DNA of 22,729 bases, from contig DXYV01000026.1 in NCBI GenBank assembly GCA_019415645.1, forward strand, positions 1 to 22,729. The letters run 5' to 3'. This stretch comes from Clostridiales bacterium. GTDB lineage: Bacteria; Bacillota; Clostridia; Oscillospirales; Oscillospiraceae. Under the pieces are notes generated by a model, which did no database searches, was not told the origin of the DNA, and was given only the letters and a program-made list of their open reading frames with translations. Made by a program: the position numbers and the translations under genes. This document shows, piece by piece, positions 7,621 to 14,457 of the stretch; the first letter of the stretch is position 1; each line of letters begins with the position of its first letter.

Positions 7621-8157
7621 TTATTTCAGGTTTCGGCCCAGCTCATAGGCCTGCTGGGGATATCGGGAGTGCTTGGTCATGGAGGGGGAGCCGCATCCCC
7701 GGCCCCACACGGCTCCTATGTCCCGCAGGTTCAGGTACCGCACCAGCGTCTGGTAGTGGGCCTCCAGGGCCTCAAAGGTCCAGTTGTCGCTGTTCCACGC
7801 TGCGGCGAGCATGGCGGATTTCATATGCTTGCTCTGGATGCTGCTGTTAAAGGCGCAGAACCGGTCGATAAGGGCCTTCAGCTGGGCGGACATCCCGTAG
7901 TAGTACAGCGGCGTGACGAACACCATCATATCGGCGTCCAGTATTTCCCTGCGGTATTTCTCCACATCATCCTTCTGAACGCAGGGACCTTCATAGCCGC
8001 AGTGGATGCACCCGGTGCAGGGGTGGATGTCGCTGTGGGCGGCGTCAATGACCCGGACGGTGTGTCCGGCCTCCTGTGCGCCACGGATAAACTCATCCGC
8101 CAGCAGGTTGGAGGAGCCGTGCTTGTTGGGACTGCCCTCCAAAACCACGATTTCCAT
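7621..8157 (-). CDS. Flavodoxin-fold FMN reductase with ISF-type cysteine motif
   Basis: Encodes 178 residues, cytoplasmic. MEIVVLEGSPNKHGSSN is the FMN phosphate loop; VTPLYYYGMSAQLKALIDRF is the second flavin loop and helix. PCTGCIHCGYEGPC gives C-x2-C-x2-C-x5-C, the same iron-sulfur flavoprotein pattern as the protein at 3987-4511. The two are paralogues by motif order but differ in the C-terminal third (here MKSAMLAAAWNSDNWTFEAL and GRGCGSPSMTKHS). The likely role is NAD(P)H- or ferredoxin-linked flavin/iron-sulfur electron transfer; the acceptor is unknown. The start at 8157 has GGAGGAG upstream. It sits between the flavin reductase and the SLH-flavodoxin with gaps of 16 and 27 bases, consistent with one operon. 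Confidence 0.85.
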   Translation of the reverse strand: MEIVVLEGSPNKHGSSNLLADEFIRGAQEAGHTVRVIDAAHSDIHPCTGCIHCGYEGPCVQKDDVEKYRREILDADMMVFVTPLYYYGMSAQLKALIDRFCAFNSSIQSKHMKSAMLAAAWNSDNWTFEALEAHYQTLVRYLNLRDIGAVWGRGCGSPSMTKHSRYPQQAYELGRNLK

Positions 8158-8173
8158 ACCCGTTCTCCTCCTT

Positions 8174-8719
8174 TCAAGCCTCGTTCAGCTTCATGCACTT
8201 GCCCAGCACCTCGCCGGTTTTCAGGTACTCATAGGTGGGCATTTCAAACAGAACCGGCTTGAGGACATGGTAGTTGATTTTCCCATCCTCGGTCAGCACG
8301 CTTTCCTCCGCATAAGTCGCGGCGATCTTGCAGATGAAGCTCTCAAAGCCGGGGGTCTCGTAGGTGTCGTCCACCGTGCAGGCCATGGCCACGGGCGCCT
8401 CGTCAAGGATGGGCGCGCCGCCCTCTCCAATGGTGTAGGCGAACACCTGGCTCTTGTCCTCCTTGCTTCCGCTGACACAGCCCACATGGTCGGCCTTCCT
8501 CAGCATGGCCTCGTCCACGATGTTGATGGACAGTGTCTTGCTCTCCCGAATGCCCTGGTTGCTGTAGTGGGGAGTTGCCATGCTGACCATCACCCGGTCA
8601 TGTCCAATGATACCCAGATGGCCAACCAGGGTCCAGTTGGGTTTGCCGTCCACCATGGCTCCCACCACCACCAAGGGAGTGGGATAAAGTGCCATGGCAT
8701 TACCAATATTTTTTTTCAT
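8174..8719 (-). CDS. Flavin reductase-like FMN-binding split-barrel protein
   Basis: Encodes 181 residues, cytoplasmic. It has the flavin-reductase-domain pattern: ALYPTPLVVVGAMVDGKPNW at the N-terminus, ISMATPHYSNQGI-like flavin loop (MVSMATPHYSNQGIRES), NIVDEAMLRKADHVGCVSGSKEDK, and EAPVAMACTVDD. Family members bind FMN in a split barrel and pass electrons from NAD(P)H or other donors to free flavin or a partner. AGGAGGT lies just upstream of ATG 8719. The gene is 36 bases after the flavodoxin lipoprotein and 16 before the flavoprotein gene at 7621, inside the minus-strand redox run. It could provide reduced FMN for the neighbouring flavodoxins; this is inference. Confidence 0.85.
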   Translation of the reverse strand: MKKNIGNAMALYPTPLVVVGAMVDGKPNWTLVGHLGIIGHDRVMVSMATPHYSNQGIRESKTLSINIVDEAMLRKADHVGCVSGSKEDKSQVFAYTIGEGGAPILDEAPVAMACTVDDTYETPGFESFICKIAATYAEESVLTEDGKINYHVLKPVLFEMPTYEYLKTGEVLGKCMKLNEA

Positions 8720-8755
8720 AAGATAACCTCCTGCAGTTTGATGGTTGGCTCGTAT

Positions 8756-9433
8756 CTACTGCTCCAGCCCGTCCAGCCAGGCGGCCACGTCACTTTGTGC
8801 GTCTCCGATGGTGCGCTCGGTGAAGGAGATACCCTCCAGGATAGAAGCGCCTGCCGCACTCTCCTCCAGCCCCGACAGGCTTCTGCCAAAACCGCCGCTG
8901 GCGCTGGTGTTGAAGGGAACCAGCGTCTTGCCGCTCCAGTCGTAGGACTCCAGGAAGGTGTAGACCGCCATGGGCGCGTCGCCCCACCAGTTGGGGTAGC
9001 CGACAAAGACGATGTCATACTGGTCCCAGTTCTCCACCTGGCCTGCCAATTCCGGCCGGGCGTTGTCTGCCTGTTCCTGCTGGGCGATGTCCAGAAGTTC
9101 ATTGTAGTCGTCCGTGTACGGGGTCGCCGGGGCGATTTCAAACAGGTCTCCGCCCGTCTCCTGCTGGATGATCTGGGCTACTTGTTCGGTGTTGCCGGAC
9201 CAGGAGAAATAGGCAATCAGCACAGAGCTGGAATCCCCGGTGACAGGCGTCTCACTCGTATCCGGGGTGACCGCCGGTGTTTCAGATTCAGAGGGGGCAG
9301 GTGTGTCTTCCGCCGTGGAGCTGCTGACGGATGCCGGCGGCTCCGAGGTGTTCTCCGGATTTCCGGAATTGCCGCAGGCGGTCAGCGTGCTGACCATCGC
9401 CAGCACAAGAAACAGCGATGTCCATGTTTTCAT
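8756..9433 (-). CDS. Flavodoxin lipoprotein
   Basis: Encodes 225 residues. The signal ends STLTAC (Cys20), so it should be membrane-anchored outside. A Ser/Thr/Pro/Glu spacer (21-68) precedes a flavodoxin domain: VLIAYFSWSGNTEQVAQII (phosphate loop), FVGYPNWWGDAPMAVYTFL (flavin loop) and KTLVPFNTSASGGFG. It is closely similar in motif order to the flavodoxin domains at 4557-5708 and 6433-7593, including the conserved pattern DYDxVFxGYPNWW and the helix ending xxWLDGL. I prefer ATG 9433 over a TTG at 9442: AAAGGAG is 11 bases before the ATG but only 2-3 before the TTG. It follows the aldo/keto reductase by 17 bases. Confidence 0.87.
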   Translation of the reverse strand: MKTWTSLFLVLAMVSTLTACGNSGNPENTSEPPASVSSSTAEDTPAPSESETPAVTPDTSETPVTGDSSSVLIAYFSWSGNTEQVAQIIQQETGGDLFEIAPATPYTDDYNELLDIAQQEQADNARPELAGQVENWDQYDIVFVGYPNWWGDAPMAVYTFLESYDWSGKTLVPFNTSASGGFGRSLSGLEESAAGASILEGISFTERTIGDAQSDVAAWLDGLEQ

Positions 9434-9450
9434 AGGGATCAATTCTCCTT

Positions 9451-10302
9451 TTACTGCTCAAATTGGATGCCGTGAAGCCGGTAGACCTCGTTGACGCTGG
9501 GCACATCCAGAATGAGGCTGTGTCCCAGATCCAGAGCCTGGATCTGCACCAGGTCCGCAGGGGAGAGCTGGAAGTCGTCCACCGTGAAGTTTTCCTGAAT
9601 GCGCGGGGTGTGGACGGACTTGGGAATGGCGATGATCCCCTCCTGCCGCAGCCACCGCAGCACCACCTGGGCGGGCGTTTTGCCGTACTGCGCCCCAATG
9701 GCGGAGAGAACCGGGTGCTGGAACATGCGGTTCATGCCCTCCGCAAAGGGCGCCCAGGCCATGGGCCGGATCTGGTACTGCGCCATGATCTGCCGCAGCT
9801 TCCGCTGCTGGCAGAAGGGGTGCAGTTCGATCTGGTTCACGGCCGGGACGACCTCATGGCTGAGAATCAGGTCGCAGAGCCGGTCAGGCAGGAAGTTGCA
9901 CACCCCGATGGCCCGGACTTTCCCGGCCCGGAGCAATTCCTCCATGGCCCGCCAGCTTCCGTGGTAGTCCCCGTAGGGCATGTGAATCAGGTAGAGGTCC
10001 AGATAGTCCGTCTTCAAATTCTCCAGGGTCTTTTCAAAGGAGCGCATGGTCTTGTCGTATCCCGTGTCCTGAATCCATACTTTGGAGGTGAGGAACAGTT
10101 CCTCCCGTGTAATTCCGCTCTTCTGGACGGCCTGGCCAACTGCCCGCTCGTTGCCGTAGCAGGCCGCCGTGTCAATGAGTCGGTATCCGGTCTGTAAGGC
10201 GGTCAGGACGCTCTGCTGACAGACGGATTGATCGGTCACCTGAAAAACGCCAAGCCCCTGCTGGGGCACCATGATTCCATTGTTGAGCTGAATGGTATCC
10301 AT
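9451..10302 (-). CDS. Aldo/keto reductase (2,5-diketogluconate reductase-like)
   Basis: Encodes 283 residues, cytoplasmic, of family length. The NADPH-dependent catalytic tetrad is visible: Asp and Tyr in LIDTAACYGNE, Lys in FLTSKVWIQ, His in DLYLIHMP. GVCNFLPDRL, VNQIELHPFCQQ and AIPKSVHTPRIQENF (cofactor-binding loop) are also typical. It reduces aldehydes or ketones; the physiological substrate is not readable. ATG 10302 has AAGGAG 8 bases upstream, inside the end of the MerR gene, which stops only 5 bases earlier, so the two are translationally linked. An upstream in-frame start at 10311 would overlap that ribosome site and is less likely. Confidence 0.9.
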   Translation of the reverse strand: MDTIQLNNGIMVPQQGLGVFQVTDQSVCQQSVLTALQTGYRLIDTAACYGNERAVGQAVQKSGITREELFLTSKVWIQDTGYDKTMRSFEKTLENLKTDYLDLYLIHMPYGDYHGSWRAMEELLRAGKVRAIGVCNFLPDRLCDLILSHEVVPAVNQIELHPFCQQRKLRQIMAQYQIRPMAWAPFAEGMNRMFQHPVLSAIGAQYGKTPAQVVLRWLRQEGIIAIPKSVHTPRIQENFTVDDFQLSPADLVQIQALDLGHSLILDVPSVNEVYRLHGIQFEQ

Positions 10303-10307
10303 ACAAA

Positions 10308-10670
10308 TCACTCCTTTTGTCCCGCTGTCTTTTTTCTTAACTCATGCCGCAGGTAATCCAACCGTTCCAACTGGCACTCCCGAAAGTGAATTTCGTCCAG
10401 GGTGGCGCTCCGCTTCTGGTTCAGCATGCGAAGGCGCGCTGTGTCAGAGTCCTCTTGCTCCAGCAGTAGCCGCATGTAAGTCTCCACTTCTTCCGTGGTA
10501 AAGCCGATATCGTGGAGTGTCATGATGATACTCAGACGCTCCAGGTCCGTGTCATCATACTGCCAAGCACCCATCACGTTCTTCACTGCGCCGCATAAGC
10601 CCCAGCTTTCGTACTCCTTCAAAATTTTAATGGGGATCATATAGCGTTCGCTTGCCTCTTGCATCGTCAT
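10308..10670 (-). CDS. MerR-family transcriptional regulator
   Basis: Encodes 120 residues. An N-terminal winged helix-turn-helix (MTMQEASERYMIPIKILKEYESWGL) is followed by AWQYDDTDLERLSIIMTLHDIGFTTEEVETYMRL, the usual MerR second helix pair, and a C-terminal coiled-coil dimerisation helix (DTARLRMLNQKRSATLDEIHF...RLDYLRHEL). No metal-binding cysteine pair is seen at the C-terminus, so it belongs with the non-metal subgroup that often sits next to oxidoreductases. GGGAG precedes ATG 10670. It is the first gene of the minus-strand redox run and probably regulates it, beginning with the aldo/keto reductase 5 bases downstream. A short repeat AAACG-GTCA-CGTTT (10689-10702) upstream is a weak operator candidate. 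Confidence 0.82.
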   Translation of the reverse strand: MTMQEASERYMIPIKILKEYESWGLCGAVKNVMGAWQYDDTDLERLSIIMTLHDIGFTTEEVETYMRLLLEQEDSDTARLRMLNQKRSATLDEIHFRECQLERLDYLRHELRKKTAGQKE

Positions 10671-10722
10671 GCTGTCACTCCCAAATATAAACGGTCACGT
10701 TTTTCGGCAGGCTTGGCATCGC

Positions 10723-11031
10723 TCAAGCCGGTTGGGTGATGTCGGTGCCAAAATATTTCTCGGACAGTTCGGTCAGCACGCCGGACTGGCGCATATCAGC
10801 CAGCGCCTGATCGACCGCCTCACGCAGAGAAGCAGTTTCCTCCCCCTTACGGAAGGGAATGGCCACCTCGGTGGCCTCGGGGTCCAGGCAGGCGATCTTG
10901 ATGTTGGCGTCCGGATGGGCCTCCATATAGTCGTAGTAGGTCACCTCGGCGTTCAACGTGGCGTCGATGCGGCCAGAGAGCAGCAGTTCAAACAACAGGC
11001 TCCACAACTCATGCATGGTCGACTGCCTCAC
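10723..11031 (-). pseudogene. C-terminal remnant of an amino-acid ABC transporter substrate-binding protein
   Basis: The 102-residue frame matches only the last third of a family-3 extracellular solute-binding protein: FELLLSGRIDATLNAEVTYYDYM, then IPFRKGEETASLREAVDQALADMRQSGVLTELSEKYFGTDIT. The signal peptide, the first lobe and most of the ligand-binding residues are missing. The apparent start (GTG 11031) lies just after the LysR terminator. No permease or ATPase gene is next to it. It is most likely the end of a deleted transporter gene. A short expressed protein cannot be ruled out, but it would have no export signal. Confidence 0.72.
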
Positions 11032-11062
11032 TTTCTTACAAAAGAAATTTCACTGCTCGCAT

Positions 11063-11091
11063 AAAAAAGCAGGCGCCCCTTTGGGACGCCT
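11063..11091 (-). terminator. Rho-independent terminator after the LysR gene
   Basis: In minus-strand reading a 9-bp GC-rich stem with one G-T pair (AGGCGTCCC/GGGGCGCCT) and an AAA loop is followed by GC and TTTTTT. It lies about 60 bases after the LysR stop. Confidence 0.85.
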
Positions 11092-11149
11092 ACATTCTAA
11101 AGCGGAAGCTAACAAATGTAAAATACTTATGATGTATTCTGATCTATGC

Positions 11150-12013
11150 TCAATCGGTATTTTTAAGTCGTTTCAGGAATGCGGTGGCCGCCTGGGAAAA
11201 CGCCTGATCCTTCTTCCATACCAGGACCGTTCCCGTTTCCAGCGGAGGGTTTAAGGGAACAAAGCGCAGTTCGTCTGCCAGATTGCCCATAAAGAAGCCC
11301 AGCGCCGCGCCCATATGATTTCGCACCATGTTTGCCGCATTGAGGATCAGGTTGTACGTGGCGGCGATCTCCAGCTTTTCATAATAGTCTCCAAACCATG
11401 CCGCGAGTTCTTTCTGCACCAGTTCCCGCCGGGATACCAGGAGCGGAACGCCCACCAGGTCACTTGGAGCAATCATTTCTTTCTGCGCCAAGGGATCATC
11501 ATACCGTATCCAGATGCCCCAGCGATCCCGTTTCGGCATACGGATAAACTCATAGCGCCCAATATCCACCGGTTCCGCCAAGAGGCCGAGATCCAACAGC
11601 CCTTTTTCCAAACGGTCCTTGATGTCATCGGCCGTTGCGCTGTAAATGCTGAACCGAACCAGGGGATGTTCCCGGCGAAAGACGGCCATTTTTTGGGACA
11701 GGGCAGTCATGCTGTTAGACTCACCGGCTCCTATGGAAATCTCCCCGGAGAGCTCCTCCTGCCGCTGAAACTCCTGCTCGGTCTTATTTGCCAGATCGAC
11801 GATCTCCTGGGCGCGTCGGCGCAAAAGGATTCCGTCGTCGGTCAGGATAATGCGGTACTTGCTCCGATGAAACAGCTTGACGCCCAGCTCCTCCTCCAGC
11901 TGCATCAACTGACGGGATAGGGTGGGCTGCGTCACATGAAGAAGCGAGGCCGCTTTGGTGATGTTTTCTTCCCGGGCAACGACCAGGAAATACTTCAATA
12001 CCCGCAGTTCCAT
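11150..12013 (-). CDS. LysR-family transcriptional regulator
   Basis: Encodes 287 residues. The N-terminal helix-turn-helix is classical (MELRVLKYFLVVAREENITKAASLLHVTQPTLSRQLMQLEEELGVKLFHRS), followed by a linker helix and a LysR substrate-binding domain (GEISIGAGESNSMTALSQKMAVFRREHP, LLDLGLLAEPVDIGRYEF, VPLLVSRRELV). The start at 12013 has GGGGG about 7 bases upstream. It is transcribed away from two aldo/keto reductase genes, and a divergent LysR usually controls its neighbour in response to a small effector and represses itself. A palindrome in the shared 153-base intergenic region supports this. The effector is unknown; an aldehyde or ketone handled by the reductases is a guess. Confidence 0.92.
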   Translation of the reverse strand: MELRVLKYFLVVAREENITKAASLLHVTQPTLSRQLMQLEEELGVKLFHRSKYRIILTDDGILLRRRAQEIVDLANKTEQEFQRQEELSGEISIGAGESNSMTALSQKMAVFRREHPLVRFSIYSATADDIKDRLEKGLLDLGLLAEPVDIGRYEFIRMPKRDRWGIWIRYDDPLAQKEMIAPSDLVGVPLLVSRRELVQKELAAWFGDYYEKLEIAATYNLILNAANMVRNHMGAALGFFMGNLADELRFVPLNPPLETGTVLVWKKDQAFSQAATAFLKRLKNTD

Positions 12014-12085
12014 CGTGGTTCCCCCTTCTGAATTACAATATCATATCCTGGGGTTCTGCGCAATCTAAAAATGCTCATGCTCTAT

Positions 12086-12102
12086 ATTTTGCAATTCAAA
12101 AT
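12086..12102. promoter_or_regulatory. Candidate LysR operator in the divergent intergenic region
   Basis: ATTTTG and CAAAAT are perfect 6-bp arms around a 5-base centre, giving the T-N11-A pattern of LysR boxes. It lies roughly midway between the LysR start and the aldo/keto reductase start. Downstream, TGCTATGCT (12129-12137) is an extended -10 element with no good -35, the arrangement expected of an activator-dependent promoter. Confidence 0.5.
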
Positions 12103-12166
12103 AGGTATTCTACATTTGTAACCATTTGTGCTATGCTGAATACAAATCGAGGGGGCTTGCAGAATC

Positions 12167-13159
12167 ATGAAAACAACCGTTTTAGGGAAGAAGAATCCTC
12201 TCACTGTGCGTTCGGTAGGGCTTGGCTGTATGGGCATGGTATCCGCCTATCCTCCAATCCCGGACAAGCAGGACATGGTCCGCTTTGTCCGGGAAGCGGT
12301 GGGACAGGGGGCTGCTTTCTTTGACACAGCAGAGGTCTACGGGCCGTACACCAGTGAAGAGATCTTGGGCGAGGCTCTGGAAGGCGTTCGGGATCGGGCT
12401 GTAATTGCCACAAAATTCGGATTTGATATTCGGGACGGGAAGTCTGTGGGGTTGGACAGCCGGCCGGAAACGATCCGCAAAGCAGTGGAGGGTTCTCTGA
12501 AACGCCTGCGGACGGATCACATTGATTTACTCTATCAACACCGTGCAGACCCCAAGGTGCCGGTGGAAGCAGTGGCGGAAACTGTGGCCCGGCTGATGGA
12601 AGAGGGCAAGGTGCTCCACTGGGGCATGAGCGAGGTGTCCATTCGCACCATCCGAAAGGCCCATGCCATGCTTCCCCTGACCGCCATCCAGAATGAGTAT
12701 TCCATTTGGTATCGGGAAGCAGAAAAGGCCCTGATCCCCACGCTGGAGGAGCTGGGCATCGGACTGGTCTGCTTCTGCCCTCTGGGCCGGGGATATCTGA
12801 CGGGAACGCTGAACAAGGACCGCCAGTTTGAAGCGGCAGACGTCCGCGCCGGAATGCCGCGCTTTCAGAATGCCCAGGCGCTGGACGCCAATCAGGAGAT
12901 CGTGGCGTTTGTAAAGCGCCACGCCGCAGAAAAACAGTGCACTCCTGCGCAATTCGCGCTGGCGTGGATTATGGCCCAGAAGGACTGGATCGTTCCCATT
13001 CCGGGAACCACCAAGCTGCACCGGCTTCAGGAAAATCTGGCAGCGGATCAGGTGTCCTTTACCGCATCGGAGATGCAGGGCCTCAACGAAGAATTGAATC
13101 AGATTGTCGTGACAGGCGATCGATACAATGCCCAGCAGAACAGCTTGACCGAAAAATAA
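12167..13159 (+). CDS. Aldo/keto reductase
   Basis: Encodes 330 residues, cytoplasmic. Catalytic residues are visible: Asp and Tyr in AAFFDTAEVYGPYTSEE, Lys in VIATKFGFD, His in DLLYQHRADP. The C-terminal IVPIPGTTKLHRLQENL is the NADPH-loop of this subfamily (YakC/IolS-like reductases). The start at 12167 has GAGGGGG about 12 bases upstream. It is the first gene of a two-gene plus-strand unit, divergent from LysR. The substrate is not readable from sequence. The two reductases of this unit are distinct in sequence and in the C-terminal loop, so they are not a recent duplication. Confidence 0.92.
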   Translation: MKTTVLGKKNPLTVRSVGLGCMGMVSAYPPIPDKQDMVRFVREAVGQGAAFFDTAEVYGPYTSEEILGEALEGVRDRAVIATKFGFDIRDGKSVGLDSRPETIRKAVEGSLKRLRTDHIDLLYQHRADPKVPVEAVAETVARLMEEGKVLHWGMSEVSIRTIRKAHAMLPLTAIQNEYSIWYREAEKALIPTLEELGIGLVCFCPLGRGYLTGTLNKDRQFEAADVRAGMPRFQNAQALDANQEIVAFVKRHAAEKQCTPAQFALAWIMAQKDWIVPIPGTTKLHRLQENLAADQVSFTASEMQGLNEELNQIVVTGDRYNAQQNSLTEK

Positions 13160-13200
13160 GGAATCCCTGTCACCGGGCAAAAACAGAATGGAGGATAGAA

Positions 13201-14238
13201 ATGAAATACACACAATTAGGTAATTCTGACTTGAAGGTATCCCGTATTTGTATGGGATGCATGGGGTTTGGCGATGCCCACCATGGACAGCACACCTGGA
13301 CCATTGACGAAGAACACTCCCGAGAAATCATCAAGCGCGGGCTGGAGCTGGGCATCAACTTTTTTGACACCGCCATCGGTTATCAAAGCGGCACCAGCGA
13401 ACAATACCTGGGGCGGGCCCTGCGGGATTTTGCCAAGCGGGATGAAGTCGTGGTCGCCACCAAGTTCTTGCCCCGCACCAATGAGGAAATCGCCGCAGGC
13501 ATCTCCGGCCAGGAGCATATCCGCCGGCTGCTGGAGAAGAGTCTGCAGAACCTGGGCATGGACCATGTGGACCTGTATATCTACCACATGTGGGATTATC
13601 AGACGCCCCTCTACGATGTTATGGACGGCCTGAACCAGATGGTGAAAGAGGGTAAGACCCGGCAGATCGGCATCTCCAACTGCTTTGCGTGGCAGCTGTG
13701 CAAAGCCAATGCGCTGGCGGATCGGGAGGGCTTCGCCAAATTCGTTTCCGTGCAGAGCCACTACAACCTGATCTTCCGGGAGGAGGAGCGGGAGATGGCG
13801 CCCTTCTGCCGGGAAGAGAACATTGCTATGACGCCGTACAGCGCCCTGGCCGGCGGCCGCCTGTCCAAACATCCCGGCGAAACCTCCAAACGGCTTCAGG
13901 AGGACAGCTATGCGCAGATGAAATACGGCGGCATGGCAGATCAGGATGCGCCCATCATCCGGCGGGTGGCAGAGCTGGCGGACCGGCATGGCGTCTCCAT
14001 GGCAGAAATATCCCTGGCCTGGCTGCTGACCAAGGTGACGGCTCCTGTGGTGGGTGCCACCAAATTGCACCACATCGAGGGGGCGGCCAAGGCGGTAGAC
14101 CTGGAACTGACGGCAGGGGAGTGCGCCTACCTGGAGGAGCCCTATGTCCCCCATCCTCTGGTGGGCGTGATGGCCCAGAACACGCCGGCCGCGGCGAAGG
14201 AGAGTCACGTCTGGTCCACTGGAAATCAGAAAATTTGA
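13201..14238 (+). CDS. Aldo/keto reductase (second gene of the LysR-linked unit)
   Basis: Encodes 345 residues. ATG 13201 follows GGAGGATAGAA; the open frame extends upstream to 12937, but that part lies inside the preceding gene. Tetrad residues: Asp and Tyr in NFFDTAIGYQSGTSEQYLG, Lys in VVATKFLPRT, His in DLYIYHMWD. GISNCFAWQL, SVQSHYNLIFREEEREM and PVVGATKLHHIEGA complete the family pattern, here of the YajO/YdbC-like group with SNCFAWQL. It lies 41 bases after the first reductase and is followed directly by an intrinsic terminator, so the unit ends here. Confidence 0.93.
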   Translation: MKYTQLGNSDLKVSRICMGCMGFGDAHHGQHTWTIDEEHSREIIKRGLELGINFFDTAIGYQSGTSEQYLGRALRDFAKRDEVVVATKFLPRTNEEIAAGISGQEHIRRLLEKSLQNLGMDHVDLYIYHMWDYQTPLYDVMDGLNQMVKEGKTRQIGISNCFAWQLCKANALADREGFAKFVSVQSHYNLIFREEEREMAPFCREENIAMTPYSALAGGRLSKHPGETSKRLQEDSYAQMKYGGMADQDAPIIRRVAELADRHGVSMAEISLAWLLTKVTAPVVGATKLHHIEGAAKAVDLELTAGECAYLEEPYVPHPLVGVMAQNTPAAAKESHVWSTGNQKI

Positions 14239-14245
14239 ATGCACG

Positions 14246-14278
14246 AAAATCCGCCGGGAAGGGACCTGGCGGATTTTT
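14246..14278 (+). terminator. Rho-independent terminator of the aldo/keto reductase unit
   Basis: A 10-bp stem (AAAATCCGCC/GGCGGATTTT) with a 12-base loop ends in a run of T. It begins 8 bases after the second reductase stop. Confidence 0.85.
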
Positions 14279-14421
14279 GTTGAAAAAGAAAGCCGCGGTA
14301 ACACCGGCGGTTCTAATGATGCGGTCAGGTGGACAGGCTGTCTCCGCGGGTTGCGTTATCGGAACGGGACCACTAGTCCAAACATGCAGGAAAGCGGGAT
14401 TGCCCGGCAGAGAGAACAGCA

Positions 14422-14449
14422 AACGGCGGCTCAGAACCGAGCCGCCGTT
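14422..14449 (-). terminator. Hairpin after the GLUG/SLH protein gene, probable terminator
   Basis: Perfect 10-bp arms (AACGGCGGCT/AGCCGCCGTT) flank an 8-base loop, 8 bases after the TAA of the SLH protein. The T-run on the minus strand is short, so termination may be weak. It faces the reductase terminator across about 140 bases in which I see nothing else. Confidence 0.6.
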
Positions 14450-14457
14450 GTGGTACG

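Noticed and set aside
8006..9475. A 489-codon open frame on the plus strand
   Set aside because: It is antisense to clearly recognised flavoprotein, flavin reductase and flavodoxin genes and has no family-like motifs. GC-rich third positions on the coding strand leave long antisense frames open.
12937..13200. Upstream extension of the second plus-strand aldo/keto reductase
   Set aside because: It overlaps the end of the first reductase, and a strong GGAGG site directly precedes ATG 13201, where family similarity begins.
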